Of a DNA stretch of 64,000 nucleotides, positions 50,091-62,908 are shown piece after piece. The notes below the pieces were generated by a model. That model worked only from the letters and a program-made list of their open reading frames with translations, ran no database searches and was not told the origin of the DNA. Position 1 is the first letter of the stretch; every line of letters begins with the position of its first letter. The DNA is from Dromaius novaehollandiae (lineage: Eukaryota; Chordata; Aves; Casuariiformes; Dromaiidae). Location: positions 145,035,017 through 145,099,016 of the forward strand of contig NC_088099.1 of assembly GCF_036370855.1 (NCBI RefSeq), in the 5' to 3' direction. Both the position numbers and the translations under genes were made by a program.

Positions 50091-53000
50091 ATGAATGCCT
50101 CCTTCTTGCCTTGCTGCCACCTTGAAGGGACACCCACCTTCATCTCATCTGTATTCAGCTTCAAGTCCTAGGGACAGGCATGTTCCTCTGGTCCCAGAGG
50201 TGTATCCTCCACCCAGCCCTCCTCAGATGAGGTCTCCCATGAACTCCCTCCCTCACCTCTAGCCTCCGTTTGTTTTTCCCGTGTGCTCCCTCCCTCCCTC
50301 CCCCTGCAGCGGACCACCGCACAGCAGCTCTGCACAGACTGCTGGCTCCCTTCTGCCCCTCCTGAAATCTATCACCGCATCTCCTCTGGACTTTTCCAGG
50401 TCTCCGAGGCCTCCACAGTTTTGCTCTGCAGCCCAAGGACTGTTGCCTCTTACTCCATGACTAGCACATTTCAGGCAGCTCCCCCACTCATTACAGGATT
50501 AGCTCAGAACTGCTCTCCCTCCTACTTCTGCAGGAAGCTCGCCTGTCTCACAGCTCTTGCACGAGTCCCTCCAGCCTCCCACCCACTCGCTGTTGGCCTC
50601 CTCTCTGCCCCACCATATAATCTGTCAGTCACAGTTTGTCAGCTTTCTCCCCAGCAGCTCCTTACCTTGCACAGCGTGTCTGCAGAGCTCCTCTCCCTCG
50701 ACTGCTCGGATAGCTGAAATAAGCCTTTTTTGCCAACATGGCCTTCTCCTTCTGTTGCCTCTTTTCATGTTGGCTGTGCGTAAGTTATTTAGGCAACAGT
50801 TTGTATGAAAAGCTAGAGTGAGAACAAAGGTCAAGATAGGGAGATGGCTTTGATTATAGCCTCACTTTCAGTCACTAACTTTATGAAACCGTCACCTCTT
50901 GATTCCAGATTTCCAGGCATCGCGGCTGCTTGGGACTGGCTTTGTTTATTTTGGAATATTTCATTAAAAAGAATAAAGGAAGCAAAGTTCAGCCATTACT
51001 GAGTCACTGGGAAGTAAAAAAATGTCCTTTCCTCATTATGAAAATACACTTAGGCCTTTTCCCTCCTTTCCCTCACCCCTCAAACAGGACTTCAAAGGAA
51101 AAAGGCAGTCTCAAACGTTGACATTTGCTATGGAAATGCAGTGAGCACTGTGCAGGGCCAGGTCCTGAAGGAAATTTTTGTTGTTGACTTGACAGTTACA
51201 AGGATTTGGAAATCGGGTAATGAGCACGTGCAGTAGAGTGTTACTCTTTCACTAACTCGTTAAAGCTGCACCTGGCGCATTTATGTGCAGCCCTCAGCCA
51301 CGTGCAGGACTGCAGTCTCCAGAAACAGCCTGTGGAAGCCAAGGATCTGGAAACGAGGACGAATCCCAAGGCTGGGGTGAGCTCTTGTGGATTTCAAAAC
51401 TGTACAGTAGTGCTCTCCTCTGTCAGGCTCTCCTGGAGAGTGTGGCCAGCCGCTCGCCGTGCCTGAGGGCTTCTCTGGAGCTGGTGGGCCAACTCCTGCT
51501 CGCAGTGTCACTTCCTCTGCTAGTGCAGTTTGCAAACTCTGTTGGGCTACAAAAAATGGCTTGTGCTCATGTGGAAAACATAGACAAGTTGGACTTCTAA
51601 TTAGACAAAACATTCACACCAGAATTAGAGTTTTGAAGACCTACTTCTCTGAGAAGGAGGGAATAATAGGGTCCAACAAACAACACGGGTAGAGTAAATG
51701 CCGGCCATTAGTACTGTTCAGAGACCTGCATAGGAGAGTGACATCTTGGGGCAGGGATCATCCCTTATTTGCCTCTTTTCTTTTAGCTAAGCTCAAGTGC
51801 ATAGTATCTGTTTTTCGTAAATACCTGATCTGTCCTCACTGCTGTACTTGCTACTAAATGGCTTGGTTGAGCCAGGAGATAACAAAGCCCTGATCTCTTG
51901 CACGGCCTCCAAGACATCATCATGACACATTATCTGTATCAGTAATAGCATGTAGCATCCAAAGGGAAAAGGTTAAAAGATCTTACTTGGAAAAAAAAAT
52001 CATTAAGAAGAAGTTTCAGATGCAGCAAGAAGAGTTTCAGTGGCACAGAATCACCTGTCGTATATCCTCCAACAGTAAAGACCTAGTAAACTTATAAAAG
52101 ACCTGCAATCTTGGATAACACTGGTGATGTACCCAGGCCATTACCCCGTCCCTGGCCATAACCAGGTGTGCCAGAGCAAAGGGCAAGCTTTCCTGTAGCT
52201 CGCACTTACAGAGCACTCTGCGTGTCAGGAGAAAGTGTCCTTAGTCTCCTTATCAGGAGTCGAGCCTACTAAGGAAGAAGGCAGGGTTGTGTCATAAAAG
52301 AAAGTGTTATGATCATAAAAGAAGATTTGGTGTCACCAAATCGTGAGGGTAAACATCAGGGCAATGTCTCCGTATGCTTACGTGCTTACTACAGACACGA
52401 TAACACTCCATTAAAGCAGGACTTAAGCCTGCATATGCTTGACACGTAAGTAACTTTGCACACACCCAAAGTTATGAAGCTACCTCGTTTATTGTGCGAT
52501 TAACAACTACAGCTTAAGCAGATTCATTATGGCTACTGCAGTTCTGTAGCATTTACTTGCACAGACAGAGCAAAACATAAGCATGAAGCTGATAATGTGA
52601 GCAGTATGTATAAAGTCTATAGCAATACAGGAATGGGCACAAAAAGATGGTGGCAAATAGTGGGGAAAAGGTCATGAGAAAAAAAATGATGGAAGTAAAT
52701 TGTATTAGCAGGAAAACAGGGCATGACCCTACCATTTGGCAAAGCTACAGAAATCTTAACCTTTGGAAATGCTATTAGTTCATTGCTGCTGGAAAGTTGG
52801 CTAGAAATGCAACACTCAAGACTGACTCAATGCTAGGGTTTCTGCTGTGCTAAGCACAGTAACTCATGAACACACCTCCTCTCTCAGAGTCATGCTCCTA
52901 ATCAACAGTCACTAAATACTGTGTTATTCCTAATATTTTGCTGTCCTAGGCAACCAACCTCTGATTCTGCGCTGCATGACACAGCCTGGAGGAACTAGAT

Positions 53001-53839
53001 AGTCTAGAATCAATTTGCTACTCCAGTTGAGTTTGATTTTATGATCTTAACACTTGTCATTTTGGGAAGGAACAAAACATTCACTGTTCCCAGGATATGT
53101 AATGCTACTGGGAAGCCATAAATTTGAATTCAGTACTTTATTTCCCTCATGAAGAGATGTTGATCATGTGCTGTCACAGTTGGGGGTTCCTTTATTTTTT
53201 TGGGTTTTTTTTGTTGCTTATCCATTAAATAGGAATACATGCAGAAGCACGACAGCTTTTGTTTCTATCAGTTATTGATGTTACAGTGAGAGTTTTTGTC
53301 TGGTTTCCTTGGACCAGGAATTGTTTCATGAGAGGTTTTTTTGCTGGATGAGCTGGCACTCCTCACTCCTCCTGGCTCCCTCTCCAAGCTCTGCCAATCA
53401 GTTTTCTTCTTCCTTCAGCATCCAGCTTGAATTTGAAGTGGCAGGAAGTAGAGATTAATGGTTTTACTCATTAGCGGAAAGGAATCTATTCAGAACGCGT
53501 GCTTGTGCCCACAAGAGATTTAGGAGAGAGGAGTGCCCTAGAAATTTATCCAGACATATTTAAGGGCTTGAAAGTGGTATCCAGCCAGACGTAATGGAAA
53601 CAGAAAACTTTATTAACTTAAATGAAAAATAAAAATATTTTGCATGAAGTATTTTATTAGGGAGCCATAATCCTACAGAGTTTTCTGTAAGACAATTTGC
53701 TTGATGTTGGGGGAAAAAATACCTAGATGCCAAAGGGCCAGAAAAAATAGCTGTCTTTCATTTTCCTCGTATTTTCCACTTGAAGAAACTTGACCCTAAC
53801 AAAAGCTGAATGTACATATAGAACAGGATCCAGTTAATC
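50091..53839. other. intergenic
   Basis: A pyrimidine-rich stretch at about 50170-50720 produces a long but low-complexity plus-strand frame (50283-50717). A 19-bp palindrome centred on 52333 lies further on. Nothing coding was recognised. Confidence 0.5.
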
Positions 53840-54063
53840 AAAGGGTGTCTATGTGAGACACCCTTTAGGCAATATACTAAAGGAAAGAATTTTTAATGAT
53901 AATAATCAAAATTCAAAGGGGATTCTCTTACGGGTTTTCTTTAATTTTGTCTTTGCGGACAAAAGTATGTCCTGTATGTGAGGTCAAAAAACATGTTTAG
54001 CTCCTGCTTTAGACAGGGAGTCAAGCTCCAAGCAGGAGCTTGACTGAAGCTCCTAATTTTTTT
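53840..54063 (+). other. cluster of perfect hairpins followed by a T-run
   Basis: Hairpin A: arms 53840-53850 and 53856-53866 (11 bp, 5-nt loop). Hairpin B: arms 53945-53951 and 53958-53964 (7 bp). Hairpin C: arms 54019-54029 and 54035-54045 (11 bp, 5-nt loop). A competing stem pairs 53999-54008 with 54031-54040 (10 bp). Seven T follow at 54057-54063. The strand of any transcript is unknown; plus is assumed because of the T-run. Confidence 0.4.
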
Positions 54064-57000
54064 AAAAGATTCATTGGCCTTAACATTTTGGTGATTGAAA
54101 AGGAGAAAATAGATACTGTAACTTGTACATTTTTCCCCTGGTCTAGATCCCCATAAACTAATTTTTATTCTTGAAAATATGTAAATTAATTTTACAAATA
54201 GATCTGGATGAGACTCAATTCCTAACGGTCATCAGTTTTATGACCTTGCAGATAGAAGAAGTTACTTTTCTTGCTTCTCAGTAAGCTCTAAAATCTAGCT
54301 GACAGTGGAGTTCAGTGTTTTGAATAGTGAAATGGAAGTTATTAGTTTTGGTGGGGTTTTTTGTTCCTATCCCTGAAGATCACATGAAACCTGGCTACTG
54401 TCCTGGGACTTCTAGCTCAAGTTATTGCCTTTGTAGTCCCTGGAGTTAATCTAATAGTCTGGGATCTTGTCTGTAGAAAACATTTGGAGAAAAATAAATT
54501 TATGTTGTATTTCCTGCATATTTTTGATAGCTACTTGGCCAGACTAACAGTGTTCCTCCATGTACTGTGGGACAGTATTCTTGCAGTTTTTGATGGCTTA
54601 GCTTTTACAAAAGGAAGTCTGAATTAAAAATATACAATATTTCAAAATGAAGACTGACGAGTACTCTGAGTAGAACTGAAGTGGAATTTAAAACACAAAT
54701 ACAGTGTAAATGCAGCCTTACCCTCTCCTGTGGTCTGCTACTACATTTTAATAGGAAATACATCAAAAAGTTAATGCAAATTCCATGCAAAAACAAATGG
54801 TGAGAGCACTGAGTACAAATTCAAGGCGGGAAAACGCAGCAGAGAAGGTAGAGGAGATATTTAATCAAAACCACATGAGGTTCTGGGGACTGGAACCTCC
54901 CAAGGCCTAAAGGCCACTTTATGGCATCAGGGAACCACATGCTGTTATTTTGAAATGCTTAACTCTTAGAAAACGAGCATTTTAAATACAGAAAGAATCT
55001 GTCATTTGAGACATCTACTAATGCTGAGCACATATTATACTTATTTCTTCACATCATTAGATGTGTTTTAATGTACAGTCTGTTATACTAAATAATCCCA
55101 AGCCTATGGCATTTATAATTAAAAAAACAAAAATTAAGCACTCTAACGTTAGGCAAAATTAACTAGAAACAAATCAAAATGGACAGCAAATGGATCACAG
55201 CTTCTGTTTACCGGAAACCTTCAAGAATCAGATTTACTGCCGATCCAGAGAAACATCTGAAAGACTGTGTCACTCCTGGTCCATGTTCTAGTCTGCTTGC
55301 TAACCTATACGACCACAGCTTTCTGCTTGGAAAAAATTCCAGATGGGAACTGAGTCCACCTCTTCAACTCTGGAAAGGATGCCTCAGGTGTTTGAGGCAG
55401 GCCAGAAAACAGTACTAGTAGCATCTTCATGCCTCATTTAAAAATGTAAATGTTGGAACATCTTCCCCAAACATTATCTCTTTATGACATTTTAATGTTT
55501 TCATGCTCCATGCTATAGCTAGGCATCTCCCTGGACCCTGTTTTTCTGATGTGATCTATTTTGTTGCATCTGCAACATTATTAACAGTGTACCCACAGGC
55601 TGCAGTGATGCCTTCCATTAATGAAAAGGAACTAAACTTGAGGCATTTTTACAAGATAAAATAAGGCACGCTATTCAAATTCCCCTTCTAAATAAAGAAA
55701 AAAATCCAGTTTTGAGCGATAAAGCTTTTGCCAAGTGAGATTAAAAACATATCTGGTCCTTGGAGATTTTTATTTTAAAGCTGCGTCAAGCCTCTTCTAC
55801 TCCTCAGGCAATCAAGGAAAATTATTTGCATAGCCTACTCCAAGGGAAGAAGCAATCTAAATGTACTTTCATTAGGGAGCCTCTTACCACGCGCGCCACT
55901 TGCAGTAGCCCACGTGCAAGCATCAGCACAGTGACTGCTTGTAGCAATGGTTAGTTCTAGGTTTACACCAGTGTATTGTCTAATGAAAAGGGGTTGATTG
56001 CATATGATGTGAGAATCAAGCCTTCAGGCAGTGACTTGCTATTTTTATGATATTTCTGGTTTTATTGGACAACTCTAATGGACTTTTTTTTCCCCCTTCT
56101 CTCCTCTCAAATGAACCCACAATGTCTGGATCAGGATTTCTGAGCTATTTGTTGTACTCACACTTCCTTCTCCAACATCAAAGGATGCAGAGCTGCACCA
56201 TCAGCACAGGAAGGATGGGCTTCCACACACAGCCTTCAAAGGAAGGCTGCTTTCACTTTGCTCCAGGAGAAATTCCTACAAAGGTTATTATATTTTGCTC
56301 AAGTGCCTGTCACAGCTGGTGACAGCTAAGCATGCATACCGTCAAGGGGCTGTGAGGTACAGGCTGGACATTGCCCTAGAAATTCTATGTCCCGAGATAA
56401 TGTTTGATGACACTTTAGGGGCTACCGAAACTTACAGATCTGGAGTTGCTATTTTTGAAGTTGCTTCATTGTGATTTCTATAGGCATAAAACTAAGTAAG
56501 TTCTTAAAGTGACTAAGAAACTAGTTTTTTGGTTGTTGGGTTTTCTTTTTTTTTTAAGAACGCAATGTTTAAGAATCATTAGCACATCAAAATAGAGTTG
56601 CTCAGGGAAAGTCTTAAAAAGACTAATAGAAACTACAAATACTTTATTTTAAAACTTTCTGTGGACTGCTTTTTTCAATTCATTAATGCATATTTTCATC
56701 TGCTTCCCTTTGAAAAAAATCTGGCTATAGTTCTTAGCTAATCTGATACATTTTTGTGATATCATTTGGAACCCCTTGATATATCTGCCAACTAATTTAC
56801 AAGAATTATTGCATTGTAGAAATATTCAGAAAACCTGGATGCAATCGATTTTCTGACAAAATGTCTTACAAGAAAATAAATGATCTATGGTTAACCCTTT
56901 AATTTCTACTGCCCTGTATCAAAACCACTTCCACATACATCTTTAGACAAACAAGCAAAAAAATCATTATGTTAAGCAACTGCCAATCTGGGAAGTGTAT

Positions 57001-60000
57001 TTTCAATTACAGATTTACAATTTCTTTCTCTGTGCATGTGTTCTGGAATTTTTGAGAGCGCTAAGGAGAAGTAACAAACTAATACATGTGGTCTTTTTCC
57101 CACCCAACCTGTTCAATGCCATTGAGCAACTGGCTTAGCACTTGGGTGAAACTGCCTTGGATGACACCTGTTACAACTCATGTAAGATTTTTCAGGAAGT
57201 ACATGTGTGTGATATAATAAAGATAATCTTTCTTCCTGTACAGAGGGTATGTATTTATCATTGACTACTACAACAGGCAAGTAGGATGCATCACTAGAGC
57301 CACAGTTAAACAACTGAGATCTCCTAAGTGGGGAGGAGGTTGTTTATTTTTGAGGTGGTATTTAAACTCATTTTTTGAGTGATAAAGCTCTAAATATCTC
57401 AGGTTTTGCTGTCCTGAGCTTGCTTTCACTCCATGCTTTTGCTAAAAGATGAAGGAAAAAAGCCTTCCTGTAATTACCCAGTGTGACAAAAGAACAGAAC
57501 CAAAAATTAGCAGGTCATGTGTCAGAGCGAGTCCCCACTGGCGGACAGGCTTACGGATGCATGCGGTTTCCCATGCATCATAACTTTTGTATACTTTTTC
57601 AAAACAAAAACAAAAAATATGAAACAGAACACTCTTTGGGGGTAAGAAACAGGATGCTGAGAGAAGGACTGAGCTGAAAGAAACAGTCTTTCTCTTAACA
57701 GGTACCAGCACACCTGATGTAATATCTTTTGTCCCAGTTCAGTCAAGGTTCCTTCTTGAGATCAAATGAAAGACTGAATTACACCATCCTGTCTAGAAAT
57801 TTCAGCAAAACCTCACATATTTGAGGTCATGAAGTGAAATTTGAGCTGCTCTCTTCCTTCAGGCTGTTTTTTCATTCTCTGCTTTATTCTTGCTTTGCCC
57901 GGGACATCTTTTTATCTCTACTTACTAACAATGTGCCTTAGCTGGGCAAGGCTGTCACACTAGCAGCATGGCTGTGAGCCATGACCAAAAGACTTCTAAA
58001 ACGTGTCAAGAAAGCTGATGCTGGAACAAGCTTTCCAGGTCTTGGACTTCAAAAAACAAGAACAGCAAACTGTGTAGGTGTTTCTCCTGCTATAGAAGAA
58101 ACTAGCCATCTTCAGCAGGAGAGCCAATGCAATAACTGAAAGCCGTGTTTTGTCTATTTTGTTCTTTTGTCAGCCCATCTTCTCTGCAAACTATCTTGAA
58201 CTCATTAATCTTATTTTTGTCCAGGGACAAGCAGGCTCTGATTTTCAGGCTGGAACCATTTTGTGGCAGCTTTATCTCATCTGTCCTTTCTCAGAGTTTT
58301 CATTATTCAGTACTAATTTACTTGCTCTTGAAGGGATTTGATGACACCAATGTTTGTAAAAAAGACTTTTAGTACAGCTAAATTTAATTTGCAATAGGTA
58401 AACTGTGGGTATTATGTAGTCTGTTAACCTCTGGGAGGAGCATTTACAAGCACGGGACTTTTTCTTTTTTGCATGCTGGATTTTTAGATAGTAAAAGAAA
58501 GCTATTGCCTCCCTCAGTCTTAGCAGTTCAGTAACCTGTCTTTGGTAGTTTACGCCCCCCAGCATTGCTCCTACTAACTTCTGCACATGAGCAAGTGAGT
58601 GAATCAGGTTTGACATATCTGGCTCTTCCAAATTTAGGCCACTGAATAAAAACTGTCATGCTGCATTTGACTACCCTGTATGCATGTGCCATGATCCTCC
58701 AAGGCTTACACCTCCATCAAGTGGTCTGTCACCCTGCCAACTGTTTTCTCAGATTTGTCTCAACAACCTCAGTTGCCTTTCTGCCAGATAACTTAGTCCA
58801 TTACTTACGCACTGCTAAGCAAAGCAATTGCCCTGCACCCATTTTGAACTTCCTTAATAAATACGCCACAGCCTGGCACCTCTCCCACGTCAGCACATTC
58901 CACAGGTTAATCACCTCTCTCTGCTGCAGCCTCATTTTCTGGACTTGCAATGGTAAAATATGCCCATCTCTGAGCCACAAGAATCTCAGCGTGGCAAGTC
59001 TTTCAGTCACTGCAGCTTGTCTAAAGTAGCAGGCAGCTACCATATACATCAGGGTTCAAGTTGGAAAAAGACCCTTCACCAGGTGGGTTTCAAGGACAGT
59101 ATTTTTCCAGCTACTCTAAGGGAGCTGTACATAGAGCTACATGATCAGTGCAGTAGCAGTGGAGCTCTTTAGTGCTACAGATAATGCCAGAATTGCCTTC
59201 TGTGCTTCATACCAGCTTCTGACAGTTCCTGCCAAGCTAAGGGTTCATTCTAGCATCCATTTTGAGAAAGTTATCTGAAGAATGGCATGGAAGCCTGAGA
59301 ATTTATAAAAGCTTCTTTCAGTGAGTTTGAGTTCCCTGGGTCCCTGAAAACACTCACATATCAGAGCTCATGGGAGCTGATCCAGATGCTCTGGGGTAGT
59401 TAGTTAACTAAAGGGTCATAACTGCTGCCTAAGAACAGATGTGTGCCACAACTACACCTGATGCAATATGAAGAACACAGACACACTGTGCAGCTGACTT
59501 ACAGATAACACAGGTTTTATTACCTACAGTTTGATTATCCAGTGTTGACACAGTTTTTATGACTAAGTCACCCTTGAGACACTGAGAATCTGGAAATCCC
59601 AACCACAGATAAAAACTTCCTTGCAGCTACATAAAGTCACAGTATTTTTCTGACAAACTTTGGCTGATAGTTTTGAGCACTTTTAACTTACCAGCCTCAC
59701 AGTGCATTTTACAAAGAGAGTGAAGTCTTCTGGCATAAATCATTGACTTAAAGGAAAACAACTGTGAAACAATATTACAACATATACAGAACAGGATGCA
59801 CTTGGATTCTTGTTTCTGTTCATTGGCTCACCAGAGAGAAGGATCATAAATCAGAGATAGAGAATGGAAATCAAAGAAAAGTAACAGGAAGTGTCAAAAT
59901 GAAAACCTGGCAGAAATTACCAATAGGAGGAAAAGAAAAAAGACTCCAGATGTTTAAACAAGCCCAAATCTGGGAAAGATTCAGTGAACAAAAGATCTAC

Positions 60001-60282
60001 AAGCAGAAAAGAAACGAGAAATGATAGCTTGGGTGGGGGTCTCCTCCTCTTTCTTTATCACACACAAGCCAGGTCTAGAGAGGCAAGAAAACAAGTATCT
60101 AAAAGGATGAGGGAGGTGAATGGAGAAAAAGCCATATAAACATCACCTCCTCTCCTTTCTTCCCATGAAGCAAAGCTCTGGAAACTCTGATCCTAGAAAT
60201 ATTTCAATTGAGCTCACAATTCAAAAGGTTCATTAAATCCAGGATTATTACCATGAGAGAACTTGATCGCAGCAGCCAGACT
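54064..60282. other. intergenic
   Basis: AT-rich with no recognised gene. A minus-strand frame near 58801-59049 faintly resembles the end of a LINE reverse-transcriptase protein (WN-V-x pattern then FK), but too weakly to call. Remaining open frames are short and unsupported. Confidence 0.5.
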
Positions 60283-60680
60283 GTAATGTTTAAGGGGTTC
60301 TTTATTTCTACATACCTACATGATGTAGTGTACAAAGTCACATGGCGAGCATGTGAATCCTGGGCCTGCACAGTACCAAAGCTTTTTCCTGTGGGGCCAT
60401 CTACCGGCCCCGCTTTTGCACAGCAGATGCTCTGCACAATCTGCTGCCTGAAGCGATACAGAACCAGGTTCAGTTTATTTCTGTAATGGTGACTGCTTTA
60501 TCAGATGCGCAGAATGTGAACGATCTAGAAGCAATTATGAACAATTCATCACAGAATATTATTGCAGGCTACGTCGAAGAGTGTGGTTTTTCTGTAACCT
60601 GTCATATACCACACGATGCCATAACTGTAACCAGTGTGCAAGACTACAGTCTGCTAGTGACTTGCGTGAATGGCGTGTGA
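60283..60680 (-). mobile_element. possible LTR-like remnant, orientation minus (tentative)
   Basis: The block has more CpGs than its AT-rich surroundings. Read on the minus strand it has AATAAAG shortly before an end in ATTACA, as in the polyadenylation and end part of many LTRs; a second AATAAA lies near 60473. I could not find the opposite edge or a clear target-site duplication. On the plus strand the same DNA has a roughly 115-codon stop-free frame (about 60349-60680) without an early ATG. It could be a solo LTR or an unrelated element. Confidence 0.25.
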
Positions 60681-62241
60681 AACTCAAGCACACACAAAAT
60701 ACATCTAGCTATACTCGCAAACTCAAGAGGTGAATGTACGGTTCTCTTTCAGGAAGAATTAACAGGAAAATCCTAAACAAATGAGTTCAAATCTAAATGA
60801 TTTGGACTGATTTTTACAGCAGTCTTCTGGGGGAAAAAAAAAATTAGCTCCACTCCCTAGTCATGCTTCCACTGCAATTAGACATGTTCTCCCTTCTTTC
60901 CTTGTATGTGTGTCATATTTAATCCAGCAATGGTCCCAAATTTTAATAACTGTGACGTGAAGGTACTTTAAATCTTTCCTCCAGCAAAATACCTCAAGCA
61001 AAGAAATTCATGTTGCGGGCTGAAGTCTTTTTCAAACAAAACTGAATGCAGAAATTAATTTGCAAATTGATACACTGGAAGACAAAGTCATTAAGTGATC
61101 CATATTTAATTTTTTAAAGAATCAAGCTCAATCAATAGACTCCTGAATCAAGAACAGATATATTACATTTTTATTTATACATGATCACTTCAGAGTAATT
61201 TTACCAACTAGGATATATTTGCATCATACTGCTATTAAACTACAATGCATTATTGTACATCTCATTTTCAAGCTGCTTAAACTTTTATCCATTCTTGAGT
61301 TAAGGCTATCATTTCTTAAAAACAAAACTAAACAAAAACCCCAAACACCTTTCTCACCTTCCACCCCAGAAATGCTTTAAAAGTTTTATGACTGTTTGGA
61401 CAACATTCATAACCCATACTGTAAAGTGAAAGAAAACCCTTCAGTCCTAGCACATGCCATAAAAAAAAATAAACTCATGTTTTAAGGAACAAAAATATCC
61501 CCAATTATTAACAGAAAATGTAAACACACCCACTGACTGTAATTTACATTTGAAAGACTTACTGCCCTTCAAAAACAGAATTTTCTCTCTCAGAATAGAG
61601 AGGGAAACTGATACACCTTTCCACATAGAGCTTTCGTTGCTCTAATCCAGTATTAGGCAGCCAGACTACCTTTTATTTGAATTTCATTTAAGCACAGATC
61701 TTTTCCACCAAAATAAGTACCTTCTGCTTTCTGTACTAGATTTGTCTACTTTGCTCTATTCCAAAGTAGCCACACATATTCAGATACAACGAGTAGGGAA
61801 CAGATATTTGCTATATGCACAGGCCAAGATTGCATGCACTTACAGGTGAACAATGAACTGGTAGGTTACAGTCCATCAGCCATCTGACTAGAAGACTTCT
61901 AAAGGGAAAAGCATGATTTTCTGTGTGAGTATTGTTAGAGCATCCAATGCTCTGAGATGAAAAAAAAAGAACACTATGTCTCTTAGGTTAAAAACAAGAT
62001 CATGTTAATAGACCTGTTGCTCTTAGAAATCCTTAGCATTGCAGACATCAAAAGTAACACTGGGCCTGTTTATTCATTAGTTATTTTCACGAATAAAGCT
62101 ACAAGGCTTTCCAGTTATTTCATATGCCTCATGACATTGTTGGGCTCAGAATCACCTCCTCAACTTTGGGACATGTCAGAAAGGCCACAAAAGACAGAAA
62201 ACGAAGACATTCTTTGGCATTTTACTGCATTGCAATGATAC
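60681..62241 (-). other. POP1: POP1 3' UTR and downstream sequence
   Basis: Minus-strand sequence after the POP1 stop. AATAAA on the minus strand occurs at 62069-62074, 61672-61677 and 61170-61175, so UTR lengths from about 170 bp to more than 1 kb are possible. No other gene was seen. Confidence 0.5.
62069..62074 (-). terminator. candidate POP1 polyadenylation signal (proximal)
   Basis: AATAAA on the minus strand about 168 bp after the stop codon, followed by a T/G-rich stretch. Distal alternatives lie at 61672-61677 and 61170-61175. Confidence 0.45.
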
Positions 62242-62908
62242 TTACACCTCAATATTAAGTCTCGCAAATCTGTACTGTAAAGATGCTGGAGTCCTTAACA
62301 AAACAAGCCCTTTTTTATCTGTGGGCTGTCTGTGTAACATATGAAGTAATCCTGTCAAGCTAACAAAACCCAGTGCTTCTCCACAGCCCGCTGCCAATGA
62401 AAAATCCCCTCGAGTGACATATCCGAGGAGGGTTCTGGAGCAGTGGGAAGTAACATCTGGGAGAGGGTCTGACCAAAGACCGAGAATCAGATCTTTATGT
62501 TCCTCAGTTATTTCTTTATCTGAAATACCGGGAGGGTCACTTTCTAGAGCCTTCACATCCTCCTCCTCCTCCTCCTTCTTCTTCTTCTTCCTTTTTAGTT
62601 TCTGTATCTTGTGCTTGAATATGTCACAATGTTTGGGTTCTTGAGGACCACAGAAGAGCTGGTCTTTGCTTAGATGCAGAAAATCTTCCTCTGTTGGGAT
62701 GCAAATCATAGCATGTAATTCAGGGTTCCCCTTTCTCAAGAGAGACAAGTTGACCCATACTATAGCCCTCGGGTAGCTCATCAAGATTGGCAAAAGGGCA
62801 TGTTCAGTCATTTCCTTCTGTCCCAGTCTAGAAACAAGGCGGTCTCGACGATCTTTTCCAGAAGTGGGATAGCACCAGGCTGATAACTGCATTAGTAATT
62901 TCTCACTC
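62242..62908 (-). CDS. POP1: POP1 last coding exon (ribonuclease P/MRP subunit POP1, C-terminus)
   Basis: Encodes about 221 C-terminal residues of POP1, the large protein scaffold of nuclear RNase P (tRNA 5' processing) and RNase MRP (rRNA processing). Recognisable segments are [76 protein letters not shown] and the end [21 protein letters not shown] before a TAA at 62244-62242. The acceptor is taken as ATAATAG before 62908 (T-rich tract upstream), which adds SEKLL ahead of the first in-frame Met. An acidic/basic run of lysines then glutamates (about 62557-62600) comes from a triplet repeat and lies in a poorly conserved linker. Earlier exons are beyond the window. POP1 converges on NIPAL2, as in human. 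No break was seen. Confidence 0.94.
62557..62591 (-). repeat. AGG/AAG triplet repeat inside POP1 coding sequence
   Basis: On the + strand a run of TCC units passes into CTT units, giving a short poly-Lys and poly-Glu run in the POP1 linker. Length variation would stay in frame. Confidence 0.9.

Noticed and set aside
50283-50717. 144-codon plus-strand open frame
   Set aside because: It comes from pyrimidine-rich DNA, reads Ser/Leu/Pro-rich throughout and has no family features; a chance frame is likelier.
58801-59049. Minus-strand frame resembling a LINE reverse-transcriptase C-terminus
   Set aside because: The resemblance rests on a few residues (WN then FK), and no CR1-type 3' end is visible nearby.
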